Made by a program: the position numbers and the translations under genes | The notes under the pieces: model-generated | The model's input: the letters and a program-made list of their open reading frames with translations, nothing else | Database searches by the model: none | Told to the model about the DNA's origin: nothing | Virus record (IMG/VR): IMGVR_UViG_3300020465_000022 | Span: 1-56,309 of that record | Strand: one strand, 5' to 3' | DNA: 56,309 nt | From: a virus | In this document: positions 1 through 8,176 of the stretch, in pieces | Layout of the letters: each line of letters opens with the position of its first letter | Numbering within the stretch: the stretch's first letter is position 1

Positions 1-3000
1 TGTTGTTGCCTGTAAGGTCATCTATGATTTCATCATCATCACCATATTGAACTCCCATTGATGGAACTGCGGTTTGGTCAACTTGCGTTTTAGCAGTAGG
101 CATACTTGCTTGACTTCCTACATTAGGTTTAACTTCTGATTGTCCTGCACCGCTACCAAAGAAGTCTTTTACTTGACTGGCAACATCTTTAATTTTGTCA
201 AAGAATGTTGTTTCTGCTGGAACACCTTTTTCTAATCTTGCCAATGCGGCAGTTAGTGTGTCTATGCTTGAAGCAAATTTTATAACACTATCTGCTGTAC
301 CGTCTAAGCCGTCAAACATATCTATAGCACTCTTAGATTCTGATAGTCCTTTAAATGCTTCTCCTAATATGAATATGCCCATCATATCCACGCCTTGTAA
401 TCCTTTAGCAAAGTCTATAACTTTTTCCATTGGAGATTTAGCACCAAACAGTTTTCCAATTCCGTCCATTAAACCTGATAGTAAAGAACCACCGGACATA
501 ACTGCCAAGCCGGCACCTATTGCCGCCAATCCTGCACCAACTAAGATTAAGTTTTTGCCATCTACCATACTCATTAACACAATGTTTGGTACAAACATTT
601 CAAATGCTTTTGCGGCTATCATTGCCGCCACTGCGAACGGAATAAGTGCGGCACCCAATACACCAATTGCTAATGCACCTGCCATCACAAATCCTACAAT
701 AGGTGGCATACCAATAATACCAGCCGCAACTGCCAGGGCGGCAATCGCCGTTGCTAACACACCTATTGTTTTAAATCCTACATCTTTCATAAGGTTAAGA
801 CCAAATGCCAATGGAACCATTGCAGTACTAAGTGCTAATACTCCAACTGCACCCTTAACCATACTAGTTGATGATTTTTCTAATAGTTTGGATAGTCCTA
901 TCATACCACCCATTGCAAGTAAGCCTTTACCCATTGAGGCAAAGTCCACTTCATTAAATTGTTTTAGTCCTACAGCCAACAATGCAACTGCGGCACCCAT
1001 CATTACCATACTTGCGGCACCTTTAACTACTTTGTTGTCTCCAAACTTCTTAACTGCATTTGCTATATTACTTAAGAAGCCTCCACTCTTACCGCCTTTG
1101 GTCATAGCACCTGTTATGCCGTCTGCTTTATCACTTGCACCACCTAACACCTTAGCCGCAACAGAACCTCCACTGCCAACTCCGGAACTAGCCGCGCCGG
1201 CAACTGTACTGCCTCCGCCACCCATTATGCCACTAATTAATTTAGAACCACCTTTCTTAATCAGACCTCCTAAGAATCCTAAAGCCTGTTTACTGGCACT
1301 ATAGGCAAACACAGCCAGGAATAGATATTTTAGTCCACTCATTAATGCATCTATTAATGGTTGTTTTATTCTGTCTATTACATCAGTAAACATAGCACCA
1401 AAATCTATGCCGCCATCATCAGTTCTAAATCCATCTATATATTTTTTAAGAGACTTGAATGCTCCAACTACTGCTTCTATACCAGTTTTTAACATTGGTA
1501 AAAACTTCTTAGCCATTTCTTTACCCATGTCAGCCATGCCTTGTGCACCGCCACTCATGTCATCTGAAGCAAATCCAAATATGCCCATTATTTCTTTCAA
1601 GCCGTCTTCTAATGCTTTTGTGATTTCCGGGTCTGCAAATAAACTGTAAAATGCACTACTAAATCCTGATGTTGCCTGTGCAACTATCTTGTTAAAGTTA
1701 TTTGTGCCTTTTTGTACAGTATCCATATTAAATCCTGTACCAAGCATTTCATTAACTTCCTTCATTTTGGATTCACTTTGTTCGAATTGTGTGATTGCTT
1801 GTGCCATTTGTTTTGCACTTTCGTCACCAACCCTAGCCAACATAAAGATCCTGTCTTTTTCTTCTTTGCTTACATTTCCTAAATCCTTAACAAGTCCTTG
1901 CACCATTTCATCTGCTTGACTTTGTGTAAGTGTACCTGCTTGTACGGCATCTCTAAATTCGTTCATTGGGCCTGCTAATCTTGGCAATGCTTGAACCATA
2001 CCAATAGCGGCATCACTCAATCCAATAGCACCCATTGTTGCTTGTTCTGTGAATGCTTCTGCTAATGCTTGTCCACCTTGTCCTCCAAGTGCGGCAAGTC
2101 CACTAGCAAATACTTCAACACCAGCAACTAAATCACTTCTTACTGTGTCTCCAAATCTTAGGAAACTTGCAGTAAGCATTCCGTTGTTTGCAATTAATCC
2201 ATCAACAAATGCCTGTATCTCTTCTGTACTTTCACCAAGTGCAGTAGCATAAGCAGTTTGGAATCTAGTTGTTGTTTGGATTTGTTTGTTTAATCTTCCT
2301 TGGTCAACACTACCAACGTTTAATAATCTTTGACGTCTTTGTAGTGATTCACCAAATGTGTTCATGCTGTCTTCAAAACTCATACCAAGTTCTTCTGAAG
2401 TATCAGCGGCAAATTTCATTGTGTTTTCAAATCGTTTTAGACCTGCTGTTGCAACAACTCTTGAATTGGCGGCAATAAGTTGTGCGGCTCCTTCAAAGCC
2501 TAAACCTAAAGCACCCAGTCTAGCAATACCTTGTGTAGCACTTGTATCCAAGCCACCTAGTGTACTGTTAAAACCTACACCAACTTTGGTCAGTTTGTTA
2601 AGTTCGTCTCCAACACCTAATGCCTTAGTGGCTACAAAAGATAAACCACCAGCAACTATACCTGTAAGAGCAGTACCTACACCTAATGCAACATCACCAA
2701 GTTTGCCCACAAAACCTAAAAGTTCTTCACCATCTGATTCTAGTTGTCTGCCAAACTTAACAATACCAGCACCAGCCGAGTCTAGGAAACCTCTACCTTT
2801 TGCATTGTCGGCTCGTGTTTTGCCCTGTTCTTCTTTTATGGTTTTGCTATTGTCTTTAAAACCTTTTTCGATTGCTTTCTTTTGTTCTTCAGTGGCTTCT
2901 AACTGTTCTTCATTTGATTTTTCTTCTTTTTTGTTAGCCTTCTGAGTTGCTTTAAGCATGTCCTCATTTGATTTTTTGAGTTCTGCTAATGCTTTACCAC

Positions 3001-3118
3001 TTACGCCATTAGCCTTTGCAATTTCCGTAAGAATATCCACCATTTGCTTAGAAGTGGATTCACTTGCCCAGTCTGGGAAACTGTAACTTTGTCCTTCAAT
3101 GTTAAATGAAACTGCCAT
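1..3118 (-). CDS. Tail tape-measure-like protein (5' part; runs off the window)
   Basis: An uninterrupted minus-strand frame of 1039 codons starts with ATG at 3118 and is still open at base 1, so the C-terminus is missing. The first ~120 residues are charged and Lys/Glu-rich, consistent with a coiled coil. Long Gly/Ala/Val-rich hydrophobic stretches follow, alternating with amphipathic helices, the usual composition of tape measures, which set tail length and fill the tube. Its place next to gp26 and its late promoter support a tail role; in T4 the equivalent is gp29, but I cannot show homology by eye. The start is well fixed: GATAAATA (3131-3124 on this strand) lies exactly 5 nt upstream of the ATG and there is no Shine-Dalgarno, so the mRNA is probably leaderless. 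Proline-rich frames on the opposite strand are shadows of this gene. Another large tail protein remains possible. Confidence 0.72.
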   Translation of the reverse strand, partial: MAVSFNIEGQSYSFPDWASESTSKQMVDILTEIAKANGVSGKALAELKKSNEDMLKATQKANKKEEKSNEEQLEATEEQKKAIEKGFKDNSKTIKEEQGKTRADNAKGRGFLDSAGAGIVKFGRQLESDGEELLGFVGKLGDVALGVGTALTGIVAGGLSFVATKALGVGDELNKLTKVGVGFNSTLGGLDTSATQGIARLGALGLGFEGAAQLIAANSRVVATAGLKRFENTMKFAADTSEELGMSFEDSMNTFGESLQRRQRLLNVGSVDQGRLNKQIQTTTRFQTAYATALGESTEEIQAFVDGLIANNGMLTASFLRFGDTVRSDLVAGVEVFASGLAALGGQGGQALAEAFTEQATMGAIGLSDAAIGMVQALPRLAGPMNEFRDAVQAGTLTQSQADEMVQGLVKDLGNVSKEEKDRIFMLARVGDESAKQMAQAITQFEQSESKMKEVNEMLGTGFNMDTVQKGTNNFNKIVAQATSGFSSAFYSLFADPEITKALEDGLKEIMGIFGFASDDMSGGAQGMADMGKEMAKKFLPMLKTGIEAVVGAFKSLKKYIDGFRTDDGGIDFGAMFTDVIDRIKQPLIDALMSGLKYLFLAVFAYSASKQALGFLGGLIKKGGSKLISGIMGGGGSTVAGAASSGVGSGGSVAAKVLGGASDKADGITGAMTKGGKSGGFLSNIANAVKKFGDNKVVKGAASMVMMGAAVALLAVGLKQFNEVDFASMGKGLLAMGGMIGLSKLLEKSSTSMVKGAVGVLALSTAMVPLAFGLNLMKDVGFKTIGVLATAIAALAVAAGIIGMPPIVGFVMAGALAIGVLGAALIPFAVAAMIAAKAFEMFVPNIVLMSMVDGKNLILVGAGLAAIGAGLAVMSGGSLLSGLMDGIGKLFGAKSPMEKVIDFAKGLQGVDMMGIFILGEAFKGLSESKSAIDMFDGLDGTADSVIKFASSIDTLTAALARLEKGVPAETTFFDKIKDVASQVKDFFGSGAGQSEVKPNVGSQASMPTAKTQVDQTAVPSMGVQYGDDDEIIDDLTGNN

Positions 3119-3123
3119 ACCAA

Positions 3124-3156
3124 TATTTATCATAAAGTATTAAAACACGTTTTAAT
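3124..3156 (-). promoter_or_regulatory. Bipartite late promoter of the tape-measure gene
   Basis: Read on the minus strand, an 18-bp palindrome with 8-bp arms ATTAAAAC/GTTTTAAT (3156-3139) is followed by 7 nt and then GATAAATA (3131-3124). The box matches T4-type late promoters (TATAAATA) recognised by gp55. The ATG follows after 5 nt. The same arrangement occurs at four other places in this window. Confidence 0.75.
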
Positions 3157-3174
3157 AGGTTTTTTACACAAAAA

Positions 3175-3207
3175 ATTAAAACTAGTTTTAAAGATGATAA
3201 ATAAATA
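3175..3207 (+). promoter_or_regulatory. Bipartite late promoter of gp26
   Basis: The palindrome-like ATTAAAACTAGTTTTAAA (3175-3192) is followed by 7 nt and AATAAATA (3200-3207). A GATAAATA at 3196-3203 overlaps this box, so the exact -10 is ambiguous. The leader to the gp26 ATG is ~36 nt and contains AGGAG, unlike the leaderless class. It lies back to back with the tape-measure promoter. Confidence 0.72.
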
Positions 3208-3243
3208 CAGTTTTAATTCATACTAGAAAAATCAGGAGATTAA

Positions 3244-4125
3244 ATGGCAGAGAACATACAAAGTCAAAATCCGTTAAGTGCTTACTTTAGAGCACCTAAA
3301 CTTTACACCACTATTCCTAGTGGCGGTAGGTTTTATAGCGAAAACGTAATGACTGTTCCAGAGAATGGCGAATTGGCTATTTTCCCAATGACTACAAAAG
3401 ACGAACTAATGCTTAAAAATCCAGATGCATTGTTAAATGGAGAAGCAGTAGCAAGTTTAATTAAGTCATGTGTACCAGACGTCCTAGACCCTAAAAAAAT
3501 GTTTAGTGCTGACGTCGATGCATTGTTAATTGCAATCAGAGGTGCAAGTGGAGGAGATGATGTTGAAGTTCAAGCAACATGTCCAGAATGTGAAACAATT
3601 ACAGATGTAACAATCAGTGTTGAAGCATCATTACAAGGCATGGAAGAACTTGACTCAGAATACGAACTAACATTGACTAATGGTCTTGTTGTAAAAGGTT
3701 TACCGTTTACATACTTTAGCACAATTAGAGCAGGTGTTGCCAGTTTCCAAAGCACAAGAAGTATGCAAAGTATTTCAGAAATGACTGACGATATGGAACG
3801 TTTAAGTGCGTTCAACGAAAGTTTTGTTAAACTTGCAGATTTAAACTTTGAACTATTAGTGGACAGTATAAAGAGTATAGTTTATCAAAATGAAGAAGGC
3901 AAAGATGTTATTATTAACGACAGTCAAATCATTAGAGAGTTTTTAGAGAACACGGATAATACTACAGGAAAAGAAATTGAAACTTTTGTTAATTCTATTA
4001 ACGACAAAGGAGTTAAAAACGAAGTATTGGTTAAGTGCGAAAATGAAGATTGCCCAGTAGAAGGCGGCAACGAATTTACTGCACCTATCAACTTTGATCC
4101 TGTAAATTTTTTCACGGGTTCCTAG
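3244..4125 (+). CDS. 26: Baseplate hub protein gp26-like
   Basis: The 293-residue product resembles the gp26 baseplate hub/assembly proteins of T4-like phages, especially the longer marine forms; T4 gp26 is ~208 residues. Two cysteine pairs, C113-x2-C116 (CPEC) and C265-x4-C270 (CENEDC), could form a zinc ribbon. The N-terminal ~100 residues carry the conserved segment reading LYTTIPSGGRFY. The start is supported by AGGAG 5-8 nt upstream and by a late promoter. The gene ends in TAG inside a 25-nt overlap with a -1 frame that continues for 77 codons (see the slippery site), so two products are expected. The partner genes are the divergent tape measure and the downstream baseplate block. The assignment rests on family resemblance recalled without a search. 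Confidence 0.78.
   Translation: MAENIQSQNPLSAYFRAPKLYTTIPSGGRFYSENVMTVPENGELAIFPMTTKDELMLKNPDALLNGEAVASLIKSCVPDVLDPKKMFSADVDALLIAIRGASGGDDVEVQATCPECETITDVTISVEASLQGMEELDSEYELTLTNGLVVKGLPFTYFSTIRAGVASFQSTRSMQSISEMTDDMERLSAFNESFVKLADLNFELLVDSIKSIVYQNEEGKDVIINDSQIIREFLENTDNTTGKEIETFVNSINDKGVKNEVLVKCENEDCPVEGGNEFTAPINFDPVNFFTGS
4104..4110 (+). other. Candidate -1 ribosomal frameshift site (A AAT TTT)
   Basis: In the gp26 frame the heptamer reads A AAT TTT, a canonical X XXY YYZ slippery sequence, four codons before the TAG. The -1 frame opens only after a TGA at 4095-4097, so the shift must occur between there and 4125, and the heptamer lies in that interval. The -1 frame downstream has no ATG and is coding-like to 4343. 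I did not identify a strong stimulatory hairpin or upstream Shine-Dalgarno. Confidence 0.7.
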
Positions 4126-4343
4126 GGACAGCCGAGCCTGAAGAAATTTCAGGCTACTTAGGTAAACTCGACAAAGACCAAAAAAGCATTCTTAAGCAAG
4201 TAGCAGAGTTGGCTATATTCAGTGAAGGTGCCGTGTCATATACAGAAGCATGGCAACTGTCTCCTATTGAAAGAGAAACACTCATCAAAACTGTGAACCG
4301 TTATAATAAATTAAAGAGCGGTGATAAATCAGAAAGTTTATAA
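4110..4343 (+). CDS. Frameshift extension of gp26 (gp51-like tail-assembly module)
   Basis: After a -1 shift at 4104-4110 the frame continues 77 codons to TAA at 4341-4343, giving a 366-residue fusion product. The extension is hydrophilic and helical, with EEISGYLGKL near its start and SPIERETLIKTVNRYNKL near its end. It has no in-frame ATG; TTG and GTG codons occur only well inside it. The arrangement mirrors lambda G/GT and P2 E/E', where a -1 frameshift next to the tape-measure gene makes tail-assembly chaperones. In T4, genes 26 and 51 are separate, as far as I recall. Calling this gp51-like is inference from size and position. It overlaps the 3' end of the convergent lipoprotein gene by 6 nt. 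Confidence 0.65.
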   Translation, partial: FHGFLGTAEPEEISGYLGKLDKDQKSILKQVAELAIFSEGAVSYTEAWQLSPIERETLIKTVNRYNKLKSGDKSESL

Positions 4344-6743
4344 AGATAAACTAATACCAAACTGTACATTATCATTAATAGTATCTGCTTTTAAATAAGC
4401 AGTTACATTATTAAAAGCATGACTAATAGTTGCTCTAAATACAGTTTCGTTGCTTTTAAATTCACTTTTAAGACCGTTAAATTGTATGTTAGTATTGGAT
4501 AAAGAGTTAATATTACTAACACCCAAAGATATAAAAGTAGTGCCTTTAGACGTATTAAAACGTGCAGTAAGGTCTGAATAAAGTTCAATATCATTTAAAC
4601 TAAACTTGTTTATTTCTGCATTAAAGTTACTATTTTGCTCTGTAAAACTGTCTACAGTTGTGTTATACAACGATACACCTGTTTGTAGATACCAATTGTT
4701 ATTAATAGCAAACAAACGTTCTGCAAACAAATTAATTGTGTCTACATCTAACTTTGCATTACCTGTTCCATAATATTTGCCTGGATTATCAACATACATA
4801 TCACTTTTCATGTATCCTAATCCAACATGATATTTGTCAATTTGTGTATCAAAAAATACAACTCCGCCACCTTCTGTTTTACCAAACAATAGTCCGTACT
4901 CACCAAAGTTTTTACTGTATCCTAAAATGCTGTCATAGTTGTTATCAGCATAAAACACTTTGCTATCATATAATGTGATGTTTTTGATATCATTAAAAAG
5001 ACTTTTGTTTTCAAAAACTGTTTGGGCATATTGAGTTGGTTTGTTAGCAATTTCATTTGCCATTTGTTCTAACACATTCACAGGATCCATCATTAACCAA
5101 AAAGTATTATCACTATCTGTGTCGCTTACTGTTACAGTTGATCCTACAAAATCATACCAATCTTTACCATCTATTTCTACAGGAAATAAACCTGTTAAAT
5201 GACCACTATCAAAACTTGGAAAGTCATCATACAATTCAAATACGCCATTATTGTTTAATAATACATAACTGTTTACACCTGTTGAAACAATATCCAAATC
5301 ACCGTCTTTATCAAAATCTACTTTTGTGAGAAAAACTTGTCCATTCCATACTTCAGGATTATGTGGGTTTCCGTCTGCATATTTTGTATTAGGATTTGCA
5401 GTAGATGTAATGTCAGTCCAAGTTCTATTAGCACCATTCTTAAAAACTTGTATCATGTTACCAACATAATAATTAGAATCATCACTAGTAGGTGTAACAC
5501 TCATAACAATGTCTATAAAGCCGTCTCCATCTATATCAAAGGCTTCCATATCTATAGCACCACCTATGGCACCAAAGTAATTCGCAGGTAGAGCCACTAC
5601 ATCATTACGCCAGTCATTGTTACCATTATTATAATATACTGCACCAGCACTATTTGTAGGACCACCAGGTATATTGTTATGCGAATTACCAGCATACTGC
5701 CAACCTACTGCAACATCGCCGTATCCGTCATTGTCGAAATCAGCAACTGTGGCTGTGGTTGCCCAAGTAGAGTTTTGATGATTGTAAGTAGGAAAGTTTC
5801 TATTTGCAACAAAGTTACCTGTTCCGTCATTTATTAACATGGCCCATGGTTCAAAATTATTTGTGGTATATCCATCTCCCCAATCGGTGCCTGTGTTTCT
5901 AGCAAATAAAGGAACAAATATGTCTTGGTCTCCATCGCCATCTGCATCACCATTGGCAACATCATGTGCAAATGGTCCCATGTTTCCACCTACTTCATCA
6001 TTAAACCAGATACTTGCAGGTAGTGTAGAACTTTTATCTTCCAGTTTGCCGTTGTTACTTAATAGTAATGTGCTACCACCAAAAAAGTCATCTATGCCAT
6101 CTCCATTTAAGTCAGCAACTAATCCACTTGTAGGTGATGTGTTGTTATTGCAATTTGTACCCATAAAACAAAATGATTCATCTTGTAATGTAAAGTGTCC
6201 GTTGCCATCATTAATAAATGTAAAAATTTTACTGTCTGGATTGTATGCTTGTTGGCTAGTGTTATATCCTCCAACAAAAGAAATAACATAAAAGTCCATG
6301 TGTTCATCACCATTTAAATCTGCTTCAAACACTCGTGTGGATTGATTGTAAGGACCTTGGTCTTGTATTTCTTGTCCGTTTGCAAAACCTGGATGTGTGC
6401 CTAATACATTTATATTAAGAAATCCATAATCTTCAATGTAATATTTTTCTGTTGGTGCAGGTAATCCTGTTGCAGTATAGTCCAACATACTATATGTTAC
6501 AACTATGTTTTCAGAATAGCCTGATGCATTAGGATTATATTCACTTGTAAAAGTTTCAAAACTGTGACGTTTGTCATTGGATGGACTGTTTTGTGCAGGT
6601 GGTGTATATGATTGTTGTTCAGGCAATGGCAAACTGCTACCGCCTCCACTACTTGCACAAGACGTGAGTGCTAATATAACAAGACCTACGAATAGTAGGT
6701 CCATTAGTTTGTAAAAATATTTACGAACAGTATTCTTTGACAT
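4338..6743 (-). CDS. Surface lipoprotein: VCBS/FG-GAP propeller plus C-terminal beta-barrel
   Basis: The 801-residue product begins with a basic N-region and a hydrophobic stretch ending in a lipobox, LTSC (Cys29), so it should be exported, cleaved by signal peptidase II and lipidated. A Ser/Gly/Pro-rich linker follows. Six calcium-binding-type VCBS/FG-GAP motifs of the DxDGDGxxD kind lie at residues ~142, 211, 266, 335, 403 and 477, predicting a beta-propeller. The last ~200 residues alternate polar and hydrophobic positions like an autotransporter or outer-membrane barrel and end VQFGISLSL. It is last in an early-type operon with a sigma70-like promoter, so it is more likely placed on the infected cell than in the virion. 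Possible roles are superinfection exclusion or adhesion. Such an architecture is unusual for a phage. An alternative start is Met14. Confidence 0.75.
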   Translation of the reverse strand: MSKNTVRKYFYKLMDLLFVGLVILALTSCASSGGGSSLPLPEQQSYTPPAQNSPSNDKRHSFETFTSEYNPNASGYSENIVVTYSMLDYTATGLPAPTEKYYIEDYGFLNINVLGTHPGFANGQEIQDQGPYNQSTRVFEADLNGDEHMDFYVISFVGGYNTSQQAYNPDSKIFTFINDGNGHFTLQDESFCFMGTNCNNNTSPTSGLVADLNGDGIDDFFGGSTLLLSNNGKLEDKSSTLPASIWFNDEVGGNMGPFAHDVANGDADGDGDQDIFVPLFARNTGTDWGDGYTTNNFEPWAMLINDGTGNFVANRNFPTYNHQNSTWATTATVADFDNDGYGDVAVGWQYAGNSHNNIPGGPTNSAGAVYYNNGNNDWRNDVVALPANYFGAIGGAIDMEAFDIDGDGFIDIVMSVTPTSDDSNYYVGNMIQVFKNGANRTWTDITSTANPNTKYADGNPHNPEVWNGQVFLTKVDFDKDGDLDIVSTGVNSYVLLNNNGVFELYDDFPSFDSGHLTGLFPVEIDGKDWYDFVGSTVTVSDTDSDNTFWLMMDPVNVLEQMANEIANKPTQYAQTVFENKSLFNDIKNITLYDSKVFYADNNYDSILGYSKNFGEYGLLFGKTEGGGVVFFDTQIDKYHVGLGYMKSDMYVDNPGKYYGTGNAKLDVDTINLFAERLFAINNNWYLQTGVSLYNTTVDSFTEQNSNFNAEINKFSLNDIELYSDLTARFNTSKGTTFISLGVSNINSLSNTNIQFNGLKSEFKSNETVFRATISHAFNNVTAYLKADTINDNVQFGISLSL

Positions 6744-7068
6744 GTTTGCAATTTCCCCTATAAGTAAAACCAGGACAAGTGCAAGTCTTTTTGTCTAAGT
6801 CTATGATGTATTCTTTACCTGTCGAACCTTTTACTTTTATAATGTTACTATCTTGTTCAGTTTGTGGATCAGGACGTTCGCCTATCTTTTTAAACTTACG
6901 TCTTGATTTGCTGAATTGAGTGCTTGGAACATTTAACTCCTGTATAGGAGAATCAATGTTTGCCTGAAAGGCGACCAACTTACCTGAGGAATTTACATGA
7001 TAAACTCCATTGTTTACCTTGTATTTTCCCCAGTCAGTTATTTCTTGGAGTATCTCTATCATCCCCAA
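6721..7068 (-). CDS. Small SWIM zinc-finger protein
   Basis: The 115-residue protein ends with a SWIM-type CxCxnCxH motif (C96, C98, C107, H109) inside KTCTCPGFTYRGNCKH, preceded by a beta-rich segment (VKGSTGKEYIIDLDKK). SWIM domains bind zinc and mediate DNA or protein contacts; here the domain stands alone after a basic linker (SKSRRKFKK, about residues 53-61). The gene overlaps its upstream neighbour by 10 nt and the lipoprotein start by 23 nt, so all are co-transcribed from the promoter at 7593-7620. The function in the phage is unknown; an early DNA-binding role is plausible. Confidence 0.7.
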   Translation of the reverse strand: MGMIEILQEITDWGKYKVNNGVYHVNSSGKLVAFQANIDSPIQELNVPSTQFSKSRRKFKKIGERPDPQTEQDSNIIKVKGSTGKEYIIDLDKKTCTCPGFTYRGNCKHVKEYCS

Positions 7069-7304
7069 TCCTTGAAGTTACCATCAGCCTCATTATCATC
7101 GAAGCCTTTGTGATATTCTGCAATTTCTTTCGCAGTCATCTCAAATTCTTCAACACGTTTTCCATTGTAGGTACCGTGTGGATAATAGTGAGGATCTTTT
7201 CCTCTGCCGTAGTAACTGTCAGCACTACCTCTGTCATAAGGTCCGCCATGAACATAACCAGTGTCGTCCATGCCAGCATCGTATTCAGTTGCATTAGCAG
7301 ACAT
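7059..7304 (-). CDS. Conserved marine T4-like phage protein, unknown function
   Basis: The 81-residue acidic protein is rich in Gly, Tyr and Asp, with GGPYDRGSADSYYGRG in its first half and an amphipathic helix (EFEMTAKEIAEYHKGF) in the second. I recognise the general type from marine T4-like phages, where it is annotated only as hypothetical. It starts on the last base of the preceding gene's stop (1-nt overlap) and overlaps the SWIM gene by 10 nt, so translation is probably coupled. No enzyme motif is visible. Confidence 0.65.
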   Translation of the reverse strand: MSANATEYDAGMDDTGYVHGGPYDRGSADSYYGRGKDPHYYPHGTYNGKRVEEFEMTAKEIAEYHKGFDDNEADGNFKDWG

Positions 7305-7561
7305 TATACAGCCTCCAGCATTGATAATGGAACATTGTAACGTCCTTGCGGAAGTGTTACAATAGCCTTTTTGATATTGATTTTTTCAACAATACCCTTA
7401 GTTTTCTTAGTCTTTTGAACTACAAAAACTTCGTCACCAACTGAAATACTAGCCTTAGCCTGTTCAGTTTTAACATTTTGGATATAAGAACCTAAAGTAA
7501 TTAGGTCTTCGTTTGAGAAGTTGCCATTTCTAATAGCAAGTTTTATTTCATTCAATGTCAT
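7304..7561 (-). CDS. Small SH3/KOW-like protein
   Basis: The 85-residue protein has an N-terminal helical half and a C-terminal beta segment, VGDEVFVVQKTKKTKGIVEKI, that resembles a KOW/SH3-type barrel (Gly-Asp turn, then alternating hydrophobics). Such folds bind nucleic acid or ribosomal/RNA-polymerase partners. It is the first gene behind the promoter at 7593-7620, with an AAAGGAG ribosome site 6-12 nt before the ATG. The specific role is unknown. Confidence 0.68.
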   Translation of the reverse strand: MTLNEIKLAIRNGNFSNEDLITLGSYIQNVKTEQAKASISVGDEVFVVQKTKKTKGIVEKINIKKAIVTLPQGRYNVPLSMLEAV

Positions 7562-7592
7562 CGTTTACTCCTTTTCTTAAACAATACATACT

Positions 7593-7620
7593 ATTATACG
7601 TCTTTTAGGAGTAAAGTCAA
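7593..7620 (-). promoter_or_regulatory. Sigma70-type early promoter of the SWIM/lipoprotein operon
   Basis: On the minus strand TTGACT (7620-7615), a 16-bp spacer and TATAAT (7598-7593) precede the 85-residue gene. The pattern is nearly identical to the promoter at 13138-13111, including a shared TTGACTTTA. This suggests use of the host housekeeping sigma factor at an early stage. Confidence 0.8.
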
Positions 7621-7621
7621 G

Positions 7622-8136
7622 TTTTTTACCAAGAAAAATGGTAAAAAATTTATATATTTAAGTGCTTGTTTTATAAGGGTCTTAAGGGAAATGTGCTTAT
7701 TCTAACACATTATTTAGGTACTTCGTACCTTTTCCAACTGCGTTTTTCGTTCATTTCATTCACTTCATTACTTGTTGGAAACTATTTCTTTTGCTATCAT
7801 GTATGTTGAGTCATGATTCTCCTTATGCAAGGAGAACAATGAGAAGCCATCATGTGATGCATCGTCATCTCTATCTCGGGTGCTGTTAGGAGCCAGTGAG
7901 CATTTTGCCCCTTTACACTACCGTCTCGAATCTCACGGGAGTCTAATATAATTTGAAGAGTTCATTATACTAGACTTGTAGGTTGCTTTTTCCCAGAGCC
8001 TACATTCTTTTAATACCATAAAGTTGATTGTATCTTGCCTACCACAATCCAGTTCTGACGCCTACAAGGAGTCTCAAGGATACCGATTCCATCTGCCTCG
8101 GTTGGGCGGTGTGGTGCCTATGTTTTGCCTATGTTA
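7622..8136. other. Gene-free, hairpin-dense region: candidate structured RNA
   Basis: About 570 bases (7621-8176) hold no convincing gene but many inverted repeats: 7622-7630/7640-7648; 7690-7695/7706-7711; 7716-7721/7725-7730; 7731-7738/7774-7781; 7817-7824/7829-7836; 7848-7852/7855-7859; 7940-7957/7961-7976 (about 15 bp, one mismatch and a 2-nt bulge); 7977-7982/7999-8004; 8026-8031/8044-8049; 8082-8086/8098-8102. A 10-nt direct repeat lies at 8115-8124 and 8126-8135. By hand count 8050-8120 is ~56% GC, far above the surroundings, a known hallmark of structured RNAs in AT-rich genomes. Strand is unresolved; flanking genes are all minus. No tRNA cloverleaf, tmRNA end, RNase P or group I intron core was recognised. 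Confidence 0.5.
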
Positions 8137-8176
8137 GTTTGACTGGGTGTCTAATTTTGCCGTTACCAAAAAATAG

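Noticed and set aside
195-2945. Several plus-strand open frames (195-1304, 1407-1649, 2358-2945) that look like Pro/Ala/Ser-rich proteins
   Set aside because: They are antisense shadows of the continuous minus-strand tape-measure frame; they lack ribosome sites, and their composition is what the reverse strand of Gly/Ala-rich codons gives.
4322-4329. GATAAATC as a late promoter
   Set aside because: The last base departs from the box, no plus-strand gene starts downstream, and no palindrome is present.
7622-7648. Hairpin TTTTTTACC/GGTAAAAAA as an intrinsic terminator
   Set aside because: It has no GC-rich stem followed by a T-run on either strand; it may be part of the structured region or simply upstream of the promoter.
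7621-8176. tRNA, tmRNA or group I intron in the hairpin region
   Set aside because: ATTCGAGA/TCTCGAAT near 7925-7933 hints at a T-loop, but no 5-bp stem, acceptor stem or anticodon arm can be drawn. I found no intron core helices or tmRNA ends.
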